Source: Cichorium intybus (Eukaryota > Streptophyta > Magnoliopsida > Asterales > Asteraceae). From it: a stretch of DNA of 64,000 nt. The notes under the pieces are model-generated. The model was given only the letters and a program-made list of their open reading frames with translations. It was not told the origin of the DNA and searched no databases. Position 1 is the stretch's first letter, and each line of letters begins with the position of its first letter. A program made the translations under genes and the position numbers. The stretch spans positions 66,493,966 through 66,557,965 of the forward strand of contig CM042010.1 in assembly GCA_023525715.1 (NCBI GenBank). Direction: 5' to 3'. This document shows, piece by piece, positions 11,421 through 21,784 of this stretch.

Positions 11421-12038
11421 GGTGAAGAGGTGCAATGGTTATGTCAATTCGTAGAGGACATTCCCGGATGGGCTAAGCCGGTAACGGCCATATGTATACA
11501 TTGTGATAACCAATCGTCAATTCGTAGAGCTCAAAGTACAATGTATAATGGGAAGTCAATGCATATTAGAGGTAGACATCAAACGATACGACAACTCCTC
11601 TCTATGGGAGTTATGTCGATTGATTATGTGAAGTCAAAATATAACATTGCGGATCCGCTTTCAAAAGGCTTGAGTAGAGATTTATTGTATAAGTCGTCGA
11701 GAGGAATAAGACTAAAGCCCTTGAATGAATGAAATTCATACAAAAGAAACCTTTCCCAGAATACTACAGAACCTAATATCTGGGTTCAAAAGGATAACCT
11801 AGTCGTATGAATGAGGGAGTTCACTGTGGGGGGGGGAAGTTAATAATACTTCCTAGTCCATTCCTGTAATTAGTGACAAGTACGGCTAAGCATATAGCTT
11901 TTGATGGTTATCTTCAAATCACTTATTTGAGAGAAAAGTGGGGTCGCTTCAAAGGGAATTGTGGGGCCACAATTCCTAAGAACTCTCGCAGAACCAGGAA
12001 AGTGTTCATGACCATAACGAACATGACGATGAGGATAT
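11421..12038 (+). pseudogene. Copia element C: end of RNase H and 3' untranslated region (left half)
   Basis: The reading frame resumes after the MITE: GEEVQWLCQFVEDIPG, CIHCDNQSSIRRAQ (third RNase H Asp), IRGRHQTIRQLLSMG, ADPLSKGLSRDL, ending at 11732. An untranslated stretch follows, with a run of nine or more G near 11828, and stops at the GATAT duplication (12034-12038) where element D inserted. The untranslated region continues at 19027. Confidence 0.85.
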
Positions 12039-12741
12039 TGTTGGGATTTGTACAGATTAACACAAATAATTACGCAACAGAAGAAAAAAACAAATTAAAT
12101 CCCATAAACTAAGCAGATTAACTAACATAATAATATCACATTCATAATCAGGATCATAAGTTCTAAGAAATTGCATCAACAACAAAAATAAATATGAATT
12201 CATACCTCTGTTTGGATGTAAGGATCCAAAGTAGAATCCCTTTGATGATTCACACCTAAGAACACCAGAAGAACAAGCAGACGATAACCCTTTGAGGTTG
12301 AATGTCGATCCAAAGAACCCTTTGGAAGGGTTGTTGAAATCGACAAAAGGGAGAGGGGAGGAGGAAGTGAGGTTGGCGGCTCACTTTTGAGGGTTAGGGA
12401 TGTCTTAGGGTTTGACCCTAAGGCCCTTATTTATACTAGAAGGCTCCTAGGGTTCTAAACTTAAGGAGTCTTCTGGAGGCCGCACCCACTGGACTTGTTT
12501 CTATTAATTATACCTTTAATTAATTACAATCTAGTCCCTTAATTAATTTCTATAAATTAATTCCAAATTAATTTTTTATCCAGCTTCTAATTAATTTATT
12601 TCTCAATAAATTAATAAACTGATCATTCATATATTGTTTCTGCTACTGTTTGTTTTTACTGGGTCGTGAGGGCAACCCAAAACAACCCTGCTATTATTAG
12701 AAATATCAACATAGTTGATGACCTTGGACACATTTCCAACA
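12039..12741 (-). repeat. 3' LTR of element D
   Basis: On the minus strand it starts TGTTGGAAATGTGTCC and ends ACAAATCCCAACA. A TATA-like word (reverse strand of TTATTTATA, about 12428) lies mid-LTR. It matches 18310-19021 across its length, with scattered substitutions and small indels. Confidence 0.93.
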
Positions 12742-12754
12742 ATCTCCCACTTGG
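12742..12754 (-). other. Polypurine tract of element D
   Basis: The minus strand reads CCAAGTGGGAGAT directly before the LTR. The same tract (CCAAGTGGGAGAC) sits at 35217-35229 in element F, which marks D and F as relatives. Confidence 0.85.
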
Positions 12755-13600
12755 ACATGTCATCAATTTTGGTGTGGTCTGATACTTTCAAATAATCAGC
12801 AGAGAGTGTAACATTCAATGTAACTGTCAAACTCTAATCAAGATCACAATCACAATACGACCCTTAGATAAGAGATCAATTATTCCTCCGTTCTAGATAT
12901 CTTTTGATGAACCCGGGACATGAATAATGGTCAATTCTCAAAAGCTCAAAGTTCTGTTTCCTGATAGAGATTTATGATGACCACATCAGACTACGAAATT
13001 GAACTCATCAATTAAGTCCGTACTTGGCCTAGTACTTCGATGTCAACATCAAATCATCGAGGGGCCCATAGATATTGCTTCTCCTTGTTACGGCAGAAGG
13101 AATAGATAAAATCTGACTACATAGTCTCTGTCTATTTCATCATATCATACATGGATATACCCTTTATAACTACCAGTTACAGACAGTACTTGAGCAGACC
13201 AATGCATAATAGAATCATAGAGCAAATCCTCATGCATCTCGGTTTGAAGAATAAAATACATTATCATCCTAGATTACTCGTGACTTAATCCATGAAGTAA
13301 TCTCTAGGTGTGGGTTGTTCCAATATGTCAAGTCACTATAGACAATATACTAACACTCCAAGATAGTCTTAAATCACTACTTGCTTCCAAGAGTACGACC
13401 GACTGTGGAAGTTTGAGTAAATTAATACTCAGGAAGCGGGTTCTAAATATGCTAAAGTGAAACACAGTGTTAAATTAATGCAAGTGGTAGCTCTCTAGCT
13501 TATGGTGAAGTCTCAACATGATAATCATCAAATCAGATACAATTTAATATTGTTATATGTTTCTGGTTCTATTAAACTAATAACTAAAATTTTATTTGTC
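12755..13600 (-). other. Conserved 3' untranslated region of element D
   Basis: It is non-coding on both strands. It aligns by eye with the region 35230-36064 of element F: shared blocks include ATCAT(A/T)CAT/TCCTCCGT near 12890, CATCGAG(G/A)GGCC near 13055 and the block around 13260-13330 (GATTACTCGTGA...ATCCATGAAGTAATC). The similarity suggests a maintained function such as packaging or dimerisation, but this is inference. Confidence 0.6.
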
Positions 13601-15860
13601 TATGTACCCAAAATGACCTTCATTTTGTTCTGTGTCCACATTATTGCAGATTATTGATCGGAAACCCTTCCGATGATATCTCATTATGTTATGTTACTTT
13701 CTCTCCAAAATGACTTTCTCTCCTAACTCGATTCTGAATACGACATTATTTTCTTATCCATCATCACCAGCTGATAAATATTCGAACTCTTGTGTAGAGT
13801 CAATCAATAATTTCTAATTTGGAACCTTTCCAAATTTTTACATTCTCTATTCACCCTCGACACAACTCTTTGTTCTTCTCATGTATGCTTAATAATGCTC
13901 ATAACCATAATCCAGTGACTTTTGCCAAGTTTGTCCTAAAATTGACTTACTATGCTTTAAGCATATAAGTTTTCAATACAAGTACATGTCATGACACTTA
14001 TGATCTATCCAATAACATAAGCTCATGGGACTCGACTCATATTGTTCAGTTCTTCTATAGTACCGGGGAACATTGATTCTTAATCAATTTTATGTCGTAA
14101 ACAGAAAAACCCCTTTCTTAGAGTCATGCATCTTGAATTTCTTCAAAATCAAACTCCCTGTGCATATTGGCTGAGTCCCTTCAGACATTCTTCATCTATC
14201 TCTATAGATTCTTATACCACGTATGTGTATTGTATCTCCTTGGTCCTTTGATAGCGAAACATTTCTTAAAGCCAAGTCATTACACTTTGTATCAATAAGA
14301 AATCGTTTCATATAAGCAATATGTTACTGTCATACATTGAAAGGCAGACTACAATTTTACTTCCACTAGCTTTGACATAATTACAGGTCTTATCTATGCT
14401 TCATGAAAATCCAAACTCCATGGCATTTTATGACTGCAAAGATTCCGGTTGTGAGGTCTTGTTTGATTCTACAGATGAATCTTTCAAGCTTTGTACACTC
14501 TATAGGATATTTGGCATGTTCAAAACCCTTCTGGTTGTGTCATATACACAACCCCTTTGGTTTCCATTTAAGAAAATTGATTCCGATCATCCAATTTGCT
14601 ATGACTCACGAAGTGCAGTCGTGGCAAATGATATCCCAACGAATTTGTTCTTAGCTGCTCATGAGAGTGCTTTTCTCAGAATCAATTTCTTGAGTATGAG
14701 CTGCCCTACTCAACCAGTCTTGCTTCAAATGTGTGTTCATTCATATCCATGTTATTTTTATTTTGATGATTCACTTACTCCCGCTGGTTTTAGGCCAGGT
14801 GTAAGATCAATCAAATTTAAAACCATAGACTGAGTCTTGTTTTCTAAGCTCTCTTTTACATGGCAGCAACCGGGCTCACCAATGCTTCCATGTAGTTAGA
14901 TAACTCATCCTTACTAACCTGGTGTTTTACCACTAATCAGTGTGTCACTTTCAATAATATGATACTCATGAGAGTGACTAACACTACTAGACTTGCAAAA
15001 GAGATGTAGGTATGCCAGGTTCTTTTAACATGATTCTAATCCTCTAGTTTAATTGCTAGAGTTAACTAAGGTTATTCTCATTGGTTGACTCTTGAACCCT
15101 TTCAAGGCCATTCTTTACTCCCATTGGCTTCCTTGGATATGAGCTCTTTCTGAAGAAAGACTATTCTTTGAGACATAAACACTTTGTTCTCGAATTACTT
15201 GTAAAACAAGTGTCCAAAAGACTTGCGGGATGACCAATGAAACGACACTATCCTTATTAGATTCAGTCTAGTTATGGGATTCAACTGAAGACTTCACAAC
15301 CCCAGACCTTCATGTGCTAGTGAGGGATGAACCCCATTTCACATTTCAGATGTGTTTGTGCAACCTACTTAGTTAAAATGTGGTTTTAAGGTATTTGTGG
15401 TCCTTATGGTCTAACTCTTTTGAAACTAACTGGAAGTGTATCCCGACACATCGAGGATCGAACCATTTCAAACAATGTTCGACTACTCCTTTAAGACGCA
15501 CTATAACACTTGTAGTGTTCTTGGAAGTAGATGACTGTGAAACGTTTTCACAGTTCCATATGATGTTCATAAAAATTATTTACTCAGATTATAACTTAGT
15601 TGATTTTCTTACTTCATTCATGAAACCTTTGAACAATTAAAAGGTTCTAACTAACGTTTATTCCAATAAACGAAGTTATATCTGCCAAACCATTTAGTAA
15701 ATGCTATGAAGTATTACTAATTGTGTCATGTGGTAGATCTAGACAGTCCACAAACACTATTATGGATAAGCCCTAACAATCTTCCTTCTTTCACATCTCT
15801 ATGTGAATTATGACTTTGTTGATTTTCTAATTTAATTAAGAGTTGCATTCATCATATGAC
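13601..15860 (-). pseudogene. Element D: heavily decayed pol (integrase to RNase H)
   Basis: Only short blocks remain on the minus strand. The + strand stretch GGCGAAACATTTC...CTAGC(T/C)TTGACATA near 14255-14380 corresponds to the RT part of element F at about 36973-37092. The block around 15310-15340 reads KVWGC-like integrase C-terminus on the minus strand. Stops and indels are everywhere. The 145-codon + strand frame at 14396-14833 is antisense to this pol and is not a gene. Confidence 0.7.
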
Positions 15861-16323
15861 TCTAACTCAAATGATTCCAAAAGAATGTCCACTTGGATTT
15901 TTGGGTGATGCAATTCTTATTTAAATCCAATTCAAACAATGATGCAACACAAATATATATATATATATACAACACATTTTTGGATGTATCAACATTCAAA
16001 TTATTACTACTAATGCAACCAACACATTCATACATATTGCAAGGATAATATTTTGAATAAAACAACTTTTTCATTAAAATTGAAATATGTATCCTCAAAT
16101 AATGAAAATATGAAAACAATTTCGTTTGCAACTACTAGCTAATAACCAGACCCAATATCTAACTAAACACCAAAAAATGCATGAGCCTGTAATCCCGATC
16201 ATGTAACAGTAGCAGTGCTCATGTCTCCCATGATCTGAATAAGCTCTTATTCTTCAGCTTCCCACATCCTATTTAGTCCCTGTATACAGCACAGATGTGA
16301 AAAACACATCCTTTATTAAGGAA
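15861..16323 (-). other. Unassigned internal part of element D
   Basis: AT-rich sequence with a short (TA)n run (15954-15970). It lies where the protease and integrase should be, but I can read no motif, so most of that part was probably lost by deletion. The reading frame at 15862-16131 is chance. Confidence 0.5.
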
Positions 16324-17176
16324 TTAAGGATCAGAAGTTGTTATAGAGTTTTTAGATATACCTGAGTTGCCAAACCATTTGGCCTTGGAGCATCTTCCAA
16401 TCTTTATGTAACTATATCCCACCCTGTGAATTCCCAACTTGAGACATCTCAGGATTGGCCCAATGGTTGCCCTGGATCGTCTCTTCTTGATATCTCTCTT
16501 TATCGGACTCAATTCAGAAGCAGTTGTATCCACGGAACTATGTATCCCCATGAACGACTCATACATAGTCAACATGTAATGCATCTCCATGAAAGACTTG
16601 TCCAGTTTTCCCATTCTGTATATCTAAATGAACATATGATACTACCAATGAGTCGAGGATAATGTTGTTGCTCAACTCCCGATCAATAGGATAACCAAGT
16701 CTGTTCAGTTTGCCAAAGTATCCCTCAATTTTGAGAACATGCAAACCGACACTACTGCCTTCTTCCAGCTTGCACTTTTCAAGTTATTTGAAGATTCTGC
16801 TTCGTTCTTTCCTAACTTTATCTTGGAACTTTTTCTCAAGAAGACTAGCTATCTCGTAAGGACCAAGAAACTAGAAATCTCTACGGATCTCGGGGTCAAT
16901 GGTCAATAGCATAAGGCAACGAACTTCTTCAGACTCATCAACAAGGAAGTCATGCTGATCTCGGACTTCCTTCGTTGTGCCATGCAGTGGTAGTATAGAG
17001 ACGGGACTCTCAATCAGATACAACTTTCTTTCGTACTTAAGAACAATCTTCCAAGTGCGAAGCCAGTCAAGATAGTTCAGACCAGTAAGCTTTTCCATAT
17101 CTAGCAAATACTTCTTAAAGCTTTCAGAAAAGGGTGATGGAGGAGAAGGAGGAGAATTGACACTTGCTTCAGACAT
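16324..17176 (-). pseudogene. Element D gag remnant
   Basis: On the minus strand an ATG at 17176 opens a 101-codon frame: MSEASVNSPPSPPSPFS, then LTGLNYLDWLRTWKIVLKYE, the usual copia gag start LNGxNYxDWxRNxK, and ends at 16871. Continuing across stops are SLLEKKFQDKVRKERSRIFK (about 16830) and SVGLHVLKIEGYF, KLNRLGYPIDRELSNNIIL (about 16755-16660), which are UBN2 gag motifs. Element F gag begins in the same way (VQLNGTNYNDWIRNIKMALR). The remainder is scrambled. Confidence 0.82.
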
Positions 17177-18295
17177 TTATAAAATCAGAATTTTAGTTAG
17201 TTTAATTTTAGTCCTTTTAAATAATTACCCAATTATTATTTAACAAGGCTAGGATCCAAAATCTTCCAGTTATGATGTGAAGAGGGATTCCATAATCACA
17301 CCTTAATGGTCATTAAGGTAGATAAACATTTTCAATTTCAGTCTCTATGAAATTCCTAGATCTGTGAGATTTATTGACTTAAGGTCAATGGCATGTTAAT
17401 CTCGGTTATGCGCATCTCAAATCCATGACATGGATGTCGTGGATCATGGATCAGATGGTGATCAGACCATGCAAAAACCACGTGATCCCCGACTCAATAT
17501 ACACTTGAGAATCGTGAGTGCCACATCACCTTCAATTATGACCTAGACTGACGTACCAATTAACCACACAGCTCCATCAACAAATCATAAAGAAAATGTG
17601 CATTTTTCATGGGTAGCATATGACCCACATTTTTTAAATTAAAATGGGACTTTTGCTTTAATACTTTTATGTTAATACTTTTAACTTATAAACATTGTCC
17701 TATCAAACCCTTTCGGTAACTCCACTATGTAAAATATGGTGCTGACGGTGAGGGTGGTAGACAACAAATGTCATTTAAAAACCGACCTCATTAGAATTCT
17801 AACGAATCCTCCTTCAAACCTTCAAATACATTTAAAGTGGGTGAGCCTAGTCATGGTTTGACCAATGTTCTTGTTTTAATTTAAGTTTTAATAATGTATA
17901 TAGATACTATTCTAAAGTATATTATGGGTAAATTTTAAAGAATTTAAAATTTAATTATTCACTATTAATAAAACCATTTTAATAATTAATTGAATTCACT
18001 TAAATTAAAGAAAAGGCAGTTTAGGCAATAAGGCAATTAAGGCAACAATACAAGTTAGGAAACTTGCAAGACAAGCTAGGGTTGGTAAACCCTAGCCGCC
18101 AACTACCTAAGGAGGCTCCCTAAACCCTTCAAAATTTCGATGAACAGGTATACTAGAACACAGATCAGGCAAAATTCATAGCATGCAATTTTCATGATTT
18201 ATCTAGCATAATACCAATGATTTTTGAAAATTTAAGCAAGTAAAACAATTCAGCATTCAAGCTTTGATCTAATGTGCATGCAACCTAAGAACAAT
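17177..18295 (-). other. Leader of element D
   Basis: Untranslated leader between gag and the primer site. It contains the block ACCAATTAACCACACAGCTC (near 17555), also found twice in the leader of element F (near 40459 and 40528), as well as AT-rich stretches. It also carries GGCTAGGATCCAA (17249), shared with F at 40160. No gene is seen. Confidence 0.7.
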
Positions 18296-18308
18296 GGCAC
18301 TGATACCA
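18296..18308 (-). other. Primer binding site of element D (initiator tRNA-Met type)
   Basis: The minus strand reads TGGTATCAGTGCC one base after the 5' LTR. TGGTATCAGAGC is the classical copia site complementary to the 3' end of initiator tRNA-Met; one mismatch is present. Confidence 0.88.
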
Positions 18309-18309
18309 C

Positions 18310-19021
18310 TGTTGGGATTTGTACTGATTAACACAATTAATCATGCAGCGAAAGACAAAAACAAATTAAATCCCATAAATTGAGCAGATTAACTAATATG
18401 ATCATATCATGTTCATAATCAGGATCATAAGTTCTAAGCAATTGCATCAACAAAAAAATGAATATGAATTCATACCTTTGTTTGGATGTAAGGATCCAAA
18501 CTAGAATCCCTCTGATGATTCACACCCAATAACACCAGAGGAACAAGCAGACAGAAACCCTTTGAGGTTGAATGCCGATCCAAAGAACCCTTTGGAAGGG
18601 TTGTTGAAATCGGAAAAAGGGAGAGGGAAGGAGGAAGTGAGGATGGAGGCTCACTTTGAGGGTTTGGGATGCCTTAGGGTTTGACCCCAAGGCCCTTATT
18701 TATACTGGAAGGCTCCTAGGGTTCCAAACTTAAGGAGCCTTCTGGCGGCCGCACCCCTAGACTTGTTTCTATTAAGTATACCTTTAATTAATTACAATCT
18801 AGTCCCTTAATTACTTTCTATAAGTTAATTCCAATTTAATTTATCAATTAATTTCTGATCTAGCTTCTAATTAATTTATTTCTCAATAAATTAATAAACT
18901 GATCATTCTTCTATTGTTTCTGCTACTGTTTGTTTTTACTGGGTCGTGAGAGCAACCCAAGAGGACCCTGCTATTGTTAGAAATATCACCATAGTTGATG
19001 GCCTTGGACACATTTCCAACA
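18310..19021 (-). repeat. 5' LTR of element D
   Basis: 712-bp partner of 12039-12741, bounded on the right by GATAT (19022-19026). A TATA-like motif on the minus strand (reverse of TTATTTATA, about 18696) could drive the element. Confidence 0.93.
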
Positions 19022-19244
19022 GATATGACCTTGTCAAGAAGAGTAATGTGTGAAGTATATTGTCGTCTACATAAATGGCAGCTCAGTTCAAGAAATTGAG
19101 TCTACTGACAGCTAGGAGACTAAGTATATTTCATAAGGGAAGGTTCAAATGATAATACCTAGGTGTCCTATGCATGATTCAACCATTTGGAAATTCGTAC
19201 GAAATTTTTGTATACAGAGATCGATCTGCATTCATGTGGGGGAT
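19022..19244 (+). other. Element C 3' untranslated region (right half) and polypurine tract
   Basis: After the GATAT duplication the sequence of element C resumes (ATGACCTTGTCAAGAAG). It runs to a polypurine tract ATGTGGGGGAT (19234-19244) directly before the LTR. No coding content. Confidence 0.8.
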
Positions 19245-20034
19245 TGTTGGAAATTTTAGTAAAAACTATGTGTGTTTCCAAACTTTTGACACATTTAAAT
19301 ACATTTATATGTTATATATATTGTTAACTCCTAGTGAGTTAGTACTCTCCTTTGTGAGAGCTTCGAGACGATATATAATGTGTCCAAAATAGAGTATGTG
19401 TGAATGAGATATCAATACTCAAGTTGGGTATTTGAAAGAAAGTTAGCAAAATTAAATGGGTGTGGGAATGTGTCCCATATAGGAGGAAGAATAAACTCTT
19501 AATGGGTTTATAAGCATAGATATATAATGGGATTACAAGATTCTATGTATGGTTTTACTCCAACACCTACATGTGCGCAGGGGGGTGCAAATTTGGATTT
19601 CGTAGGCTAAATTCGTCGAACTTGTGTGTTGGCGCAACTTACAGACACGAATGAAGCTCTGAAAGTCCAGGCTCGCGCAACCCACGTTTTTGCTAATTTT
19701 TAGACAGTTTTAAGGTCTTGTAACTGATGCATTAAATATGAGTTAATGCGTAATTAATACATTTAATTACGACTGTTACAAGAACTAGTATATAAACATT
19801 CATTGGCTCTCATTCTTAACACACCTCAACTCGCTCCTCTTCTCTGCATACATTTTCTGACGAACATTTTCAGGAAAGTGTCATCTCCAGTAGTACTTCC
19901 TGCTTCGTTTGTTGTACCCTGGGAACAAATAGAGAATTTGTTTAACGGAATCGTGTTAAACACAAGCCTCGATCACTTCTGATTACTATTAAAGTTGTTT
20001 TTAAGCTACCGACTCGATTCAGAAATTATCAACA
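19245..20034 (+). repeat. 3' LTR of element C (about 790 bp)
   Basis: It starts TGTTGGAAATTTTAG after the polypurine tract and ends ATTATCAACA (20034), giving TGTTG...CAACA ends. A promoter-like TATATAAA (about 19791) is followed by a CT-rich stretch (CTCGCTCCTCTTCTC, 19830). The 5' LTR is not in the window, so the right boundary rests on the terminal bases alone. Confidence 0.78.
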
Positions 20035-20306
20035 GGTACTTGGTGCTCTGCTTTGACTTGAGCATAAGTGGAATATTTTGAGATGTAACTTACTATTCTT
20101 GGTTTTGTTCAGGGCCACCAAAACTGTTTTCTCAAGTCCCAATAAGTCTTGGTTCCTTTCGGATGGATCTAATACTTGGATTTGTGAGAATCATCCGAGA
20201 CTGACTTTTGATTTCCTCCGTGCTAAGTGACCAAAATTCGTACCTTGATGGTTTGTTTCAAATTCAACTTTTCCTCCAAGCTTTTATTCCTTGTCATTTT
20301 CTTCCT
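20035..20306. other. Junction region between element C and a gypsy fragment
   Basis: No gene is seen. A splice-acceptor-like pyrimidine tract (TTGGTTTTGTTCAG, 20099) is present. It is probably the old target sequence of element C plus the edge of a gypsy fragment. Confidence 0.4.
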
Positions 20307-20576
20307 TTAAAGCATGTTTTGTGCTTCTTTAATCATTTGAATTAAATTTGAAACCACCTCAATTCTCATGGATCTTCCTTTAACGGTTCTTTCATGGGCC
20401 TTCTGGTTTAAAGCATTAGCTACAACATTAGCTTTCCCTTTGTGGTATATGATTTCACAATCATAGTTGTTAATGAGCTCTATCAATCTTCTTTGCCTCG
20501 TGTTAAGTACTTTTTGAGTAAATACATATTGGATACTTTTGTGATTAGTGTACAACTTACGTTTCTTTCCATACAA
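20307..20576 (-). pseudogene. Ty3/gypsy RNase H fragment
   Basis: An 89-codon frame on the minus strand reads MYGKKRKLYTNHKSIQYVFT, then LNTRQRRLIELINNYDCEII and YHKGKANVVANALNQKAH. This is the gypsy RNase H end: the usual YTDHKSLQY, RQRRWLELL, YHPGKANVVADALSRK. The Asp of TDHKSL is replaced by Asn, and VVADALSR reads VVANALNQ, so the enzyme is dead. It is isolated, with no flanking pol. Confidence 0.88.
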
Positions 20577-21100
20577 GTAGTGATGAGCTCTTAGACCTTG
20601 GAACCGAACCTAACCTAGGCATGGACCTGGACCTCGTTGCTACCGGGGTATGACGACAAGTATTTGAACAATAGTCCGCTTATGGCACCAAGGGCAAAGG
20701 ATAAAGGTAAGAATCTGGTTCAAGGAAATGGAAGTGATGAGGAATAAATATTGTGGGAAGCGAAAAGACATCCATTGGCAACAGTGGACAAGATGCAGCT
20801 TTTAGATATGCTCGAAATGATGGAGTTGAAGCACTAGCAATATGAGAAGGACACACGATGTAGGGAGGCAAAAGTCTTCCAGATTTTGGATGCTCAACAA
20901 CAATGTATCAGCCAAGTGAGCGATCGTATGACACAGCTTACAACATTGCTAGCAACATTGGTCCATGACTTTGCACCTGAGATGAAAAAGGATGATGCCA
21001 CTAGAAGAAAGGGAGAAATAATGAGCAGCACGTCTGGCTGAAGACGTTAAACTTAGCACTTGTTGGGAGGCAACCCATCTGTAATTAAGTTAGGTATAGT
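20577..21100 (+). pseudogene. Gypsy element E: decayed coding stretch ending in the CTTGTTGGGAGGCAACCCA signature
   Basis: A frame from ATG 20682 reads MAPRAKDKGKNLVQGNGSDE, stops, and continues as a Glu/Met/Gln-rich helical segment (LLDMLEMMELKH; VSDRMTQLTTLLATLV) to about 21040. The sequence near 21056 (CACTTGTTGGGAGGCAACCC) is a familiar hallmark of Athila/Tat gypsy elements between pol and the downstream ORF. Stops near 20745 and 20835 show decay. The exact protein identity is uncertain. Confidence 0.55.
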
Positions 21101-21182
21101 GTTTTAGAAGTAATTAGGAAATATCATCATCATCAGTGCAGGTATTCGTGGTACGAGGCAAGTGTGGGCTCAAACGAAGAAC

Positions 21183-21784
21183 TTTGGAGGATTTAGAAGG
21201 CACGACGCGGCATGGAGTAAAGCGCGATGCAGGTTCGCAATGTAACCCGATGCGCAGGGGTTAAATTGGACACGCGCGACGTTGATTACATCTACGCGCG
21301 TCGCGGAATTTGATCAGACGGAAACTGCCTTTATAAGGTACATCTCTCTCATCGCACCATACACAAACACATACGACGCGCAGAGACAGAGCACCCCCGA
21401 TCACTCGATTTTTCTTGTTTTTCTTACATTCTAGTGTATCCACTACTACGGTATGTCTTATGGAACTCGTTATTTCAAGTTATTACGTGCATTTGGAGTG
21501 TGAAATTGATTGATATAGTGAAAACTAGAAAACTTAGAAAATCGGCAATGCTGGCTCGTAGGGTGTTGTATTTGCAAAATCCTCACCCTAGAGGGGCTAG
21601 TCGATAGTTAGGCTACCTTGTAGATGCTTAGATTGAGTTTAAACAGGTAGATTCGGGGAATCTCTTGGGATTTTTCACACCAAACGTACGGCACGACGCG
21701 TCGTGTTCTTGAGCCGCGTCGCACGCATCTGTGCGATGTTAGGGACTGATTTTGCAAAATATTTTGTGTGACTTTTGTGTGCAG
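21183..21784 (+). promoter_or_regulatory. Candidate internal promoter, CpG cassettes and 5'-UTR intron ahead of the element E env-position ORF
   Basis: Paired CpG half-blocks occur at 21183-21212 (CACGACGCGG, spacer, AAGCGCGATG) and 21271-21306 (CACGCGCGACG, spacer, TACGCGCGTCGCGG). A TATA-like TTTATA is at 21330-21335, followed by a pyrimidine-rich leader. A good splice donor (ACG/GTATGTC at about 21450) and an acceptor (TTTTGTGTGCAG, ending 21784) abut the ATG at 21785, so a 5'-UTR intron is likely. A third CpG pair is inside the intron (21690-21730). Promoter and splicing are inferred. Confidence 0.5.

Larger units (their letters stand above)
12039..19021 (-). mobile_element. Copia element D, full length but decayed, inserted in element C
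   Basis: Two LTRs of 703 bp (12039-12741) and 712 bp (18310-19021) lie in the same orientation. Both are bounded by TG...CA and flanked by the 5-bp duplication GATAT (12034-12038, 19022-19026). Reading on the minus strand gives a 5' LTR, iMet-type primer site, leader, gag, pol scraps, a long 3' untranslated region, a polypurine tract and the 3' LTR. By eye the LTRs differ at several percent of positions, so the insertion is old compared with element F. Both halves of C continue on either side, which proves the nesting. Confidence 0.93.

Noticed and set aside
14396..14833. 145-codon + strand frame as a gene
   Set aside because: It is antisense to the decayed RT of copia element D and matches the corresponding region of element F on the other strand.
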